64,000 nucleotides of DNA from Daldinia sp. FL1419 (Eukaryota; Ascomycota; Sordariomycetes; Xylariales; Hypoxylaceae). Position numbers and translations under genes: made by a program. This document shows, in pieces, positions 49,391-60,121 of the stretch (the stretch's first letter is position 1; the number at the start of each line of letters is the position of its first letter). The notes beneath the pieces were generated by a model. That model was given only the letters and a program-made list of their open reading frames with translations. It had not been told where the DNA came from and did no database searches. The stretch covers positions 124,001-188,000 of the forward strand of contig MU623372.1 of assembly GCA_025201765.1 (NCBI GenBank). The letters run 5' to 3'.

Positions 49391-50702
49391 TTATGACCAA
49401 TTATCATACTCTTGCTGGCTTGACTCCGCCACAGTTCTAGACTTCAGATAATCCTTCTTCTTTTGTTGCAGACGCTTCATGAGCTTCTTATTCTCCAACG
49501 CTGCACGCGCAGCGTTACTACCTGCCTCTTTCTTCGATAACGCACTCCCAACGCCCAGCTGTAGGTTATTTTCACCCCATCCGTTGAGGAATACACCTAC
49601 AGTATACAACGGGAGACCTAGGTGTTTGTCCTTCTTAGGTTCACCAACATCGTTATACAAGAGTTTAATCCCATTAACAACGATGGCCTGGGTTAGTAAG
49701 ACCTTGGGGGGCGTTTCGTTTTTCGTAATTTTCTCGTTGCTATCCGCATCTTGTTTCTCATTCGAGCCGTTGTCTTTGGAATTTGATTTGCTTCTAAACT
49801 CTGCTCGGATCTCGTCTTCGAGTTCTTTACTCCAGAGAGACTTAACCCAAGATGACACGCGTGGTAAACTTTCCGGGTCCGATAGGATAATCGCTGCGAC
49901 GTAAGACTCGAAAATATCCCCAAGCACCTTCTTCCTTGCTCCTGCGGATGCTCGTATCTTTCCGGTCTTTCCGTAGGGGCCGAACTCTGAGGGAAATTTT
50001 GTACGTTTATCTATACCGTATTGTATGGTGTAGTTCGATAAGGTCTCGTTCTTTACAAGCCTTTCACGTAGCTGAGAACATCGTCCGGCGGTTAGTTTGG
50101 GGAAAGTTTGGAAGATGAAAGATGTAGACATGATGTAGAGATAGGCGTCTCCAATCCATTCGAGCCGTTCGTAATTCATACCCGCTGAATCCGATGTCGT
50201 ACCCGAGTGAGTAAGTGCAGCCTGCTCGAGAGCCGGATCCAAAACCGGGGGTAAGGGTGGTAGCCTGGAATTTGGTATATCATCAGGTGTCCATCCAGTC
50301 AACGATGCATGGTATGGGAGAAGAAGTGCCCCAGATTTGAGTGGGCTTCCGGGATTCTCTCCATCTCCAAGCTTTCGGGCTTTTCCGGGTCTGGGGCTGT
50401 CCTGACCAAGAGCACTCGTCTATATAGTGTATATTAGTACTGTGATCGATACTGGATGATTAGATCCTTACCTCGTCTTGTGTAAGCAATTGAGCGACGG
50501 GTGATATATCCTTATTATGGTGCTTTAATATCGAAATGATTTCGTCGTTTACGTCGGAAGCATCACGGAATTTTTGAAGCTCCTCATTTAAAGCTTTAGC
50601 TGTTTTCAACAGATCTTCGGCATGCTTTAGGATTTGAGAAACAGATGTAGCGCTCTGAGAGCTGCTGTCGGAGTTGAACTTCGCGAACTCGCGTTTCGAC
50701 AT
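49391..50702 (-). CDS. rnt1: ribonuclease III (Rnt1-type)
   Basis: A double-stranded-RNA endonuclease of the nuclear Rnt1 class (processing of pre-rRNA, snRNA and snoRNA). Exons on the minus strand are 50702-50472 and 50419-49391; the 52-nt phase-0 intron has a TACTAAT branch and ATAG acceptor. Total 419 residues. A coiled N-terminal region (about 20-75) precedes the RNase III domain (about 125-270). That domain carries the signature NYERLEWIGDAYLY with the catalytic Glu and Asp, and the second acidic site GDIFESYVAAIIL. After a Lys/Asn/Glu-rich linker (about 275-305) comes a double-stranded RNA-binding domain ending GSALSKKEAGSNAARAAL. There is one RNase III domain and one dsRBD, so this is not Dicer. 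Catalytic residues appear intact. Confidence 0.88.
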
Positions 50703-51078
50703 GGCTCTTATGATTTTTATTTCAAATATAATTCCGAAAACTTGAAAGAGAGGGGATTGTTGGTGAAGACCAAGCCTGTATTATGGTAACGCGACTGGTT
50801 CATGGTTTTCGAATGTGCAGGAAGGTAAAGTGTTAATTCGTGTATCTAAGTTAGATACCAACATTTAACCGTTAGTAGGTATCTAGGTACATAATATGTT
50901 GCGACTGAAGGTACCTTGTGCTATGTACTAACCAGTAACTTACCTGGAAGAGGTGGAGACCAGTAGCCGAACTTTTTCCGATAACGCGCCCCACGCTCCA
51001 ATTGGGTTGATCGAGCTAACCGCGATAACTTCATCTTTTCATGTGCGACAAGCAAAAGTTGCTCCATAAAGAGTCAAG
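50703..51078. other. divergent promoter, rnt1 and mS33
   Basis: A 376-bp region between two start codons facing away from each other. No frame is supported. Shared control of the two genes is possible but not shown. Confidence 0.55.
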
Positions 51079-51558
51079 ATGGCGGCTGTTCCTCGCGCGA
51101 GGTTGTTGAACCTCATGAAGGTATGCTTTTATCCTTGGATAATATTATAGTAGCTAATATTAACTGATATTCTAGGCTCAATGCGAAGTCTTCTCTACAA
51201 CGTACAATCCTGATGGAGTACGTATGGGCAATAAAATCTTGCGACAACGATTAAAAGGTCCATCGCTTGCCAAGTACTACCCTCCAAGGGGGCCAACAAT
51301 AAATACGCTAGCGAAAAGGTTCAAGCGTTGGAACCTAGAGACCATTGATGAGGAGGAAGAGGATAGACAGGAACACTTGGCAGGGTAAGATACCTACCTA
51401 TCTTTCGAACGTCATATACCAGGATCTAACCAAGTCATAGCGTGAGGTCGCGTGGGAAAGGTGCACCGAAGAAGAAGACTGGTCCTCCTCTTTGTAAGTC
51501 GTATTCCTCTCATCCTCCTTAAATAACGCTAACTTCCGTCATAGCAAAACACAAATAG
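51079..51558 (+). CDS. rsm27: mitochondrial small-subunit ribosomal protein mS33
   Basis: A protein of 105 residues in four exons: 51079-51120, 51176-51384, 51441-51493 and 51545-51558. It reads MAAVPRARLLNLMKAQCEVF, then GVRMGNKILRQRLKGPSLAKYYPPR, a hallmark of the mS33 (Rsm27/MRP-S33) family, and ends in a basic tail (GAPKKKTGPPLSKHK). It is a component of the mitochondrial 37S subunit. The last exon encodes only four residues and the stop, and the first encodes 14, so the gene is easily missed. A UGUACAUA motif lies 26 nt after the stop. Confidence 0.9.
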
Positions 51559-53376
51559 AGATGAACTTCATCTTAACTATACTTGTACATATATACAAAA
51601 GTAACGGCGTTTATGGACGTAAAACATCAATTTATTATCATGAAACTAGATACCCAACGTACAGGAAAACCATCCTCGCTTTTTCTTGTTGACAATATTT
51701 ATGTCTCCCTATACCTCGATATCCTTTTCAAGTTCTTGTAACAATTCATCTGTCTAGGATCATAGATCTACGATATCAAATTGTTAAACTAGGCGCTAGG
51801 GAATTGCCTGTCGGAATTAAGGGGGAATTCAGCTGCAGCCGAACTTTACAGTATTGTTAAGTACTTTGAGCGCCAGTACTTGCTATCATTCTGTATATCT
51901 GTGTAACCTCAAGTTGGTTCTATCTGACGTGCTACTTCGAACGTGGATCCTAGAGAGGACAGGTGAATAAGACATATTGAATTAATCATTTCCCAGCAAC
52001 CTAGCTATTAGAGGTACCTGAGTAGGTAGGTAGGTAGGTAGGTAGTTACGCACTTATATGCAAAAGACAAGGGTCCAGTGCCAACTATTCTTATAAGCTT
52101 CTACCACACTCATGTGCTCATGAGAGGTGTCGATATTTAACCCAACGCTGTCGATTTATGTAGGACCGACCTGTGGGATTGATATTAGATATTTACTCGA
52201 GGTACTCGAGGTAATAGCCACCCTAGCCTAAGCTATGGACGCAACTGGGGAGGTGTTGGGTAATAATGTTGAGAATATCTGCATTATTGGAGCGATATCT
52301 TGAAGTGCTGTGCTCCTAAGTACAAAATTACATACAGTATGTATTGATACGACATATACAATGGTACTTCAAGGAGAAAAGCGAGGGCGCTGTTGCCATG
52401 TTCATTTTTTTTATTAAAATTTTTTTATCAAGATAATATCTGGGGCAGGCGTAGTGTAGGGTGTAGAAAAACAGGCAGTTAGACTGCGCTACCCACTTTC
52501 CTCGTAGCAACACAGCAAGGCGCAATTTCCATCTTGTCTATGTACCTAGGAAAGAAGTAACTTCGTTCATACGTTTTACTCGCGGATCTCGTTCTATCTG
52601 GATGCCAACCTGCTAGAAGGTCTTTCCCTTTTCAACCTTCATCGTTGAGTTCTTTTCGACTCTTAGCGGTTATAACAAGTTCCTCGCCTATCACGTCTTC
52701 ACATACGTGAGCATATCTAACGATCGTTTCCGAGACACTATCATTATCTACCAAGATACCCGGGTGAATAATTCGACTCTCCTTGACCGTCTTTTCACGG
52801 AAATCGCATTGCTTTAGAAAGGCTTTTAAGTTTGATTGCGCTTTCCTTGGGCAACTACATATATATCATATATGTAATGTACTTTGGTATGTTAGTACTG
52901 CCTCCTTCAGGGGGTAGCTTCCTCATTATGTCCCTTGTGTACATTCTATTTGGCACTTTCACCATGGTTGTACCTGCCTTATGCTTTCCATACTAAAAGT
53001 TGATGTGGCATTTGTCACTTCCCTTGATGGTGCCTTCCATAACATGTCCATCTTTTGCATATTAATATAATTTCTTCCCCCTCCTCAGTCTGTTTATTTA
53101 TTTATCTCTTCTTCCTTCAACACCTTCCACCATCTTCCATCTTCCATCTTCCATCATACAACTCCTCTTAATTCCCCATCCCATCTACAACCTCTTTCTC
53201 ACTTCACTCCCACTTCACTCTCACTTCACTCACTATAACATCTAATCTTTTTGTTGCAATCGAGGCGTCTCTGCCATTTGTCAACTTCTATTTTGGGCAC
53301 TTAGTGGTTCAACTTAAATCAATTTCACTCCCGTCGGCGACGCTCTCTGCTCCCTGTGCTAACTAGGACAGAAGCC
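51559..53376. other. intergenic and long leader of the Pumilio gene
   Basis: A 1.8-kb spacer. The 3' part (about 53090-53376) is strongly C/T-rich (repeated CATCTTC and CACTTCACTC) and looks like a 5' leader. A TAGGTAGG tandem lies at about 52022-52044. No gene is supported. Confidence 0.55.
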
Positions 53377-56154
53377 ATGTCTGCTGTTCCGGCTATTTTG
53401 ACTGGATCTCCGACTCCTCGTCGCAAACCCGCCTCCAACATATCTTTGAAGGAGGAGAACATCAAGGTTGGCAAAGAGGATACCTCTACTGCCAATGTAA
53501 GTGACGTCCTTACACGTCTCCTACGATATGTGAGTGGTCGCTGTGATTTGGTTAGATTCATATTATTATTATTTGCAATGTCGACAATCTAGTGGTTCTA
53601 TCCGTCCTGTGTTGCTATTCCTCGGATGTATCTAACTTTACTGTCCTTGGTGTAACATTGCTCGGATGACGCAGTTCAAACTAATGGCTGTATACAGCAG
53701 GAGCCGGATGTCTCCATGTCGCAGAAAAAGTCGGTTTCTGCTCTCTCGACTTCTTCATTAGCCAACCAGAGCTATCCTAAGGTTAGGGTTTCTGCTTATG
53801 GCTGTCGTTATATTGTCCTTTATTTGCTAACTATAATAGAAGATGAAGCTTAGTCACGACTCATTAGGTCCCTCTAGCCCTCCTGATCCAAGCCCCGTGG
53901 ATCATCTACTGGAGAAACTCTCCCAACAGCAAAATACACTCCAAAAGCAAGGAGATGCTCTGAAGAGCTCTGAAGGTAGTTGTATGTATACTTCTGCAGT
54001 AGACCACGCATCGTCGAGCATCTCGGTACCGATTACCCCAGCAGTCGAGAACTTCAGCAGCGCAGCTCCCGCTACCCGACCGGCTAGCACAGCCTTAAAT
54101 GATGGGACCCCCAGTAATGAAGAGGTTCTTCGCTTGAAGCTAGAACTTGCCCAAGCTCAGAACAAGATCACCCGACTCGACCAGGAGCTTTCTCAGACCC
54201 GCCACAATCGGCCTGGAATGGAGCACGCCATGGGTGCTTCTCCACTGGATGCGGATTTTCCTTCTGGCCTCCAGGTTCCTCTCAACCCATCGCGAATCCC
54301 GGGTCCTCCGGCTCTCGGAACCGGCACCCAGCAGGCAATTGGCAGGGACAGTGGCAATTCCTGGTCTACCTTTGACGACTCTCGATCAGATACCAGCGAT
54401 GCGTTATCAGCTACGGGCTTCAGCCGTTCTCGTAACATTTGGGGCCCAAGCAAGAGTGCCGGAGGCTCTTTTCAGGGCGGTTTCCTAGGATCCGACCTGC
54501 TCCAAAACAGTCAATGGAGTGGGCGAAGCACCAACCAAGGGTATATGGATCATAGCCTGGCTTATGAGCCCGCGGCTTCTGGTGGTTATCGTGGAGATCG
54601 CCTGACACCGGATTATGATATGACGATCCGACCCTCTGGCAACCGACGGAACAACCGGATTGATAGTCGCCTTGGAATGCCTGCTTTTAGTGCACAACCA
54701 GGATTTGGAGGTGCCTATAACTACAGTAGCGGCCAGTATGGTCCTGATCATAGGTTGTCTGGTCCTACCCCGGCTCCAGCTGGTTCGGCACTTTACCCTG
54801 CTTATCAGCCCAACGCCATCGGTACACCACTTTCGCCTTTGGCCAGCGAGTTCACGTCTCTCACAGGTGGTGGACCATGGAAAACCGAGGTAAGCACCAG
54901 CGAATTCTTCATCCAGAGGTATTTTGCTAATGTAGACTGCTTTAGCCAGGAGCCTCTGAAGGCCAGACTTATTTACCAACCACAGAACCTCTGAATTATC
55001 GTCGACTCCTCGATCGCAATGTCAACTGCAATTGGAAGTACATCGTCGATAAGATTGTCTGCAACAATGACCAGCAAGCATCCATTTTCCTGCAGCAGAA
55101 GCTCAAGGTCGGAACACCCGACCAAAAGTACGAGATCGTAGAAGCAATCGTTGCCCAAGCTTATCCCCTGATGATTAATCGCTTTGGCAACTTCTTGGTA
55201 CAGCGATGCTTCGAACATGGAACCCCAGAGCAAGTCGTAAAGATCGCAGAGGCCATTAGAGGATGTACGCTCAACCTCTCAATGGATCCTTTCGGCTGTC
55301 ATGTAGTTCAGAAGGCCTTCGATTCCGTCCCGGAAGACTATAAAGCCATTATGGTCCACGAACTACTCCGACGCATCCCGGAGACCGTTATTCACCGATA
55401 CGCATGCCACGTTTGGCAGAAGCTTTTCGAGTTGAGATGGTCCGAATCTCCGCCTCAGATCATGCGATACGTGAACGAGTCGCTTCAAGGCATGTGGCAC
55501 GAAGTTGCTCTTGGAGAAACAGGAAGTTTGGTCGTCCAAAACATCTTTGAGAATTGCCTTGAAGATGACAAGGTATGTCTAGTGCAAGTTGAACCGTTTC
55601 TAATTAATATATTAATAATAATCTAGCGTCCCTGTATCGAAGAGGTCCTCGCAAATATCGACATCGTTGCTCATGGCCAGTTTGGGAACTGGTGCATCCA
55701 ACACATCTGCGAACACGGTGCACCTGCTGACCGAAGCAGAGCGATTGACCACGTCATTCGTTATGCAGCAGAGTATAGCATGGACCAGTATGCTTCCAAA
55801 GTAGTCGAGAAGTGTCTGAAGATTGGAGGTGCCGACTTTTTGGCACGATACCTTGACCGAGTCTGTGAAGGTCGCGTGGATCGTCCCCGAATTCCCCTGA
55901 TTGATATTGCTAGCGACCAGTATGGCAACTATCTCATTCAGTGGATCTTGACTCACGCTTCTCCCCAGCATCGCGAGATAGTTGCTGCTCATATTAGAAA
56001 GCACATGGTGTCTCTCCGTGGGTCCAAATTTGGGTCTCGTGTCGGAATGCTTTGCACGAACCCGGCTGTAGCCACTCGACCGGGACCGGGTGTTGGCACT
56101 GGTCTAGGACGCATGCCCACAGGTCCTCGATACAATGGCCGTGCTTACCAATAA
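53377..56154 (+). CDS. Pumilio-family (PUF) RNA-binding protein
   Basis: Five exons: 53377-53496, 53701-53781, 53840-54889, 54946-55572 and 55627-56154, giving 801 residues. A tandem acceptor (CAGCAG at 53695-53700) allows one extra Gln. The N-terminal half is low complexity with a short coiled coil (about 155-185, EEVLRLKLELAQAQNKITRL). The C-terminal Pumilio domain (about 430-775) has eight repeats with recognition cores SIFLQ, NFLVQ, CHVVQ, CHVWQ, SLVVQ, NWCIQ, SKVVE and NYLIQ. By the PUF code (established for human PUM1), repeats 8 to 1 read U-G-U-A-A-A-U-A. The domain diverges from yeast Puf3 in repeats 1 and 4, and I see no RRM, so I do not assign a numbered PUF. It probably controls mRNA stability or translation in the cytoplasm. 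Confidence 0.9.
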
Positions 56155-57597
56155 TGGCACTTGCTCGATTGGTTTTATGACGGATCTGGGTTTTACTAAA
56201 CTAATGAATGATCTCGTATCCTCAACCCCCTAAGAAGTGTTTTTCGATGTCGCATCTTCGCCTTAGTCTCAACATCGACGAGTCGCTTTGCGTCCATTAT
56301 TTTTCGTTCCTTTCCTATGTCTTGCTTTCGGATGCTCCCGAGGGCGATAGTTGATTTTAACTCGGTTCTCGGATGAATCGATTCGCATATGGCAAGTCTC
56401 ACAAAAGCATCATCTCAAGCAGAAAATTTACGGAATCATACGTCTACGACATCCTACACCCAGCAGGCTACTGTCCCGCTTGGGTGCCTTGGACACATCA
56501 TGGTTATGGATTTTGCGATATGAAATCAAATTATCCACTCCATTCGTCCGTTATTTCTTATTTTAACTCGGTCACTCACCTGCTACCTATTACCTTGTAT
56601 TGGATGGAGGACAAGCCTTCTACCGATCAAAAGAGCAACATAGTGTCTCACCTTACTTTCTAATATAATTGCGTGGGTTGTTTTCCCGATCTCAGCTAAG
56701 GTGGGCATTCTGCAGAGGATAGATACTTGATGTTGGGAACCGAGTATTCAGTTTTTGTAAGGCTTTTCAAGACTGGCTCAGACTCGGCGGGCGGCGGAGG
56801 TTTAATCACAGGGGGGGCGAGAATCAACAATGTTAGTTCTGTTTTTGTGCTGTGAGCAGAGTCTTACATATGCTCCTTGTATTACGGAGAGTTTACTTAT
56901 TTATAATCGCTCGTTCGATTCTTACCAAATGCGATGTTTTATGAGTTAATTCCTATGCCAGTCTCATGTAACCGGGCGGGATATAATACTTGATGTTTCG
57001 GCGTGGTTGTCATGTTGCCTGCCAACTGTAATTCTAATATAAATGCTCCTCATTCGTTCCGGTTCCGCGGTGTTTTCTTTAAAGAGCCCTTCGCGATTAG
57101 GCATGAAGCATATTTGAGTTAGACGTGGCGGTGGAGAAATTGACTTGTGTAATACCTTTAATCCGGGGTATTTACGCCGAAATGGGTTTCGATAGAGGGC
57201 TTAGATGAATTAAGCTAGTCGAGAAATCGAATTCGGTGTCAGGCCTCTCTCCTTTCTATTCAACCTAGTACATATTGTAGGAGTTCTAGATCATCTAGAT
57301 AATGGACGGACTTGCACATTTGATGCAGACGTTTTGGGTATTTCTGGGCGCTTTATGTACTTTCTTCTACTCCGTGAACCTGTTTACTAATAGTTGTATG
57401 TACATTGCGATGCCGATGGGTGCGCCCGGGCCCGGCGACAAAGAAAAAAGCAATCAAGACCAATTCCCGGCGCGGATAAGTAAAGTAGTGATAGGCACGA
57501 AGGCCTACCCTTCTTCCCCTCTTTTGATCAGGTTCACGTTTACGTTTCTATTAATCTTCGATACGCTCGGATAGCGTACACGTCTTTCCCCCACCCC
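56155..57597. other. convergent 3' intergenic, no supported gene
   Basis: Holds the 3' flanks of the Pumilio gene and of the complex I subunit gene. A 90-codon plus-strand frame (57302-57574) begins with ATG and has one hydrophobic segment, but shows no family and overlaps the expected 3' UTR. TGTACATA occurs on the minus strand at 57404-57397, 194 nt past the complex I stop. Confidence 0.5.
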
Positions 57598-60121
57598 TCA
57601 CGCGCCGTAGGAAACCTGGCCCATCGGCTTGTCCTCCGTCATGCCAGGGGCCATGAGGTTGTTGTCGGGGTTGCCCGTTGCCTTGGCGACGGAACACCGC
57701 GCCATCGTCGGGGAGCTACGTTGTATGTTAGCGAAATTTATGGAAAAGGGGAAATAAATGATGGCTAACCTTTTGGAGATAACGTCTGTGAAGTAGAAGT
57801 CCTTAATGACCTTCTTTAGAGGTTCGTTAGTAGACTTGGCGCCCTTGTTCTGATCTACTAGTTGCACCTTGCTTAGGTGCTTCATGGATGTGGGTTCGAC
57901 GATGTCGTATGAAGCGAGTGCAGGGCTGATCTCGAATAACCTATCACGTAGCTGGGCGACGTCGTCGTATGGTAGAGTAACCCCGAGGAATTCGCTAACC
58001 GCTCGGATGATCTTCCAGTCTGTTCGGGCGGCACCGGGTAATGATGTGGCGGCACGGGTCATCTGTGCGCGACCTTCAGTGTTGACGTAAGTACCGGCCT
58101 TCTCGGTGTAGGCCGCGCCGGGCAGGACGACATCGGCGATCTGAGCACCCCGGTCACCGTGGTGGCCTTGGTAGACGACGAAAGCGTCCTTGGGAATATC
58201 AGCATCGGCAAATTCGTCAGCACCGAGCAGCCAGATGAACTTGGGCTTCGTTTCGGCGACCTCGGGGGAAGGTGTTGTGAACCCAACCTCGAAGGCACCT
58301 GCTCTTGAAGCTGCCCTTTGTAGAATGTTGAATCCGTTGTGTTCCTCAGTTAGGAAGTTTGCGGCGTTCTTCTCGACGAAAGAACCAATAAGCTCGTAGA
58401 AAGCCTTAGCGTCGGGGTGATCCGTTACACCGGAGCCAACGACAATCATTGGCTTCTTAGCAGACTGAAGCTTCTTGCCGAAAGGACCAGACAGGGCTTT
58501 CTTCAACGCCGCAAGGTCGTTACCGAGGTGCTCAAACTCGAAAGTTGACTCCCACGGCTCACCCACGACACCGATTTCCAGATCTGACCTGAGCCATTGT
58601 TTTCGGATACGGGCGTTCAAGCCAGCGGCTTCGTGTCTTGGGTTAGTACCGACAAGTAGTAAATAGTCGACGTCTTCGACAGCAGAGATCTTGGAGTTGA
58701 AAAGGTAGTTGGATCGAACGTCAATACCGTGGGGAAGGGGTTGGCTCCCTGAGGGCATATCGAGGGCGAGGTTTTCAGACCCAAGCTTGTTGGCCAAGTC
58801 CTTCATGGCAACTAACGACTCCACCTCGGTGAGCTCGCCGGCGATCGCCTTAAACTCATTACCTTTGGGCGCGAGCTGTCGGTGTGCCGCAGTAATCTCT
58901 GTCAAGGCCTGCTCCCAAGAAGCGGGCTCGAATCTGCCATCTCGTCGTACTAGCGGCATAGTTAGACGTTGTGTCTTCAAACCATCACACGCGAATCGGG
59001 TCTTGTCGTTAATCCATTCCTCATTGATATCGTCGTTGAGTCGAGGGAGAATTCTCATGACCTCTAAACCCCGCGAGTCTACACGGATAGCAGATCCTAG
59101 GGCGTCAAGCACGTCGATCGATTCAGTCTTTTTTAATTCCCAGGGGCGGGCCCGGAAGGCATATGGCTTAGACGTGAGAGCGCCGACGGGGCAAAGATCG
59201 ATCACATTGCCCGACATCTCGGAATCTAAGTTCTTTTCTAAATATGTGCCAATTTGGATGTCGTTTCCTCGTCCGAAGGAACCCATCTCAGGGGCACCGG
59301 CTATATCGTTCGCGAATCGAATACATCTCGTACAGTGGATACATCTGTTCATGGAGGTCTTGATTAAAGGTCCTATATTCTTATCCTCCACCGCTCGCTT
59401 GCCACCGATCTCGTGGAATCGGCCCCTGTCGGCTCCGTATCGCATGGACTGGTCCTGTAGATCGCATTCACCACCCTGATCGCAGATGGGGCAGTCTAAC
59501 GGGTGATTCGCTAGGAGGAATTCCATTACACCCTCGCGGGCTTTATGTGTAAGAGGCGAGTTCGTCTTGACTACCATTCCTGGTTGTACTGGCCAGGCGC
59601 AAGAGGCCACAGGTTTCGGCGCACGTTCGACTTCGACCAAGCACATACGACAATTTCCAGCAATCATTAACTTCCTAGTTCATATTGTTAGCAGCGGGGG
59701 TCGTAGTAGGAGACGGCTGACGAGGTGGTGATCGTACTCGTGGTAACAATATCTATAAATTATTAGCAGTTAATCTCTTTGGAATTATTTGGATACCCCG
59801 TAGACTGACCTGGGAACAGTAACACCGGCCTTCTCGCAAGCCTGGATTAAAGCTGAACCGGCTGCGGGCTTAATTAGTAAGAGGCTCAACAACCTGGGGA
59901 GAGCAAATTATAGATTTATACCTTCGATAGATACCTTCTTTCCGTCTACGACAACGTTAGTAACCATTTCAAGCGATCCAATTATAGATATAAGGAAAAC
60001 GCTCACCAACGGTAAGCTCCACCTCTGCCGGCCGCCGAGGCGTCGCGGAAAAAGCTCTCGAAGATTTGGCGACATGGCTGCCAGTCCGCCAAGCCGAACG
60101 AGCTAGAGATTGCCGGAGCAT
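57598..60121 (-). CDS. nuo78: NADH:ubiquinone oxidoreductase 75/78-kDa subunit (NDUFS1)
   Basis: The largest complex I subunit, carrying the N1b, N4 and N5 iron-sulfur clusters in the matrix arm. Six exons on the minus strand: 60121-60007, 59945-59922, 59861-59810, 59752-59738, 59674-57770 and 57715-57598, giving 742 residues, as expected. Exon 1 encodes an Arg/Ser-rich mitochondrial presequence (MLRQSLARSAWRTGS). Exons 2 and 4 are only 24 and 15 nt. Splicing restores GSALIQACEKAGVTVPR, YCYHEKLMIAGNCRMC and VASCAWP (2Fe-2S ligands), followed by HPLDCPICDQGGECDLQ, CIHCTRCIRF and LCPVGAL (4Fe-4S ligands). The C-terminus reads ISKSSPTMARCSVAK after removal of a 54-nt intron. The presequence predicts import into the matrix. 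Confidence 0.96.

Noticed and set aside
57302..57574. Small membrane protein gene
   Set aside because: It starts with ATG and has one hydrophobic segment, but lies in the expected 3' flank between two convergent genes, with no similarity I recognise.
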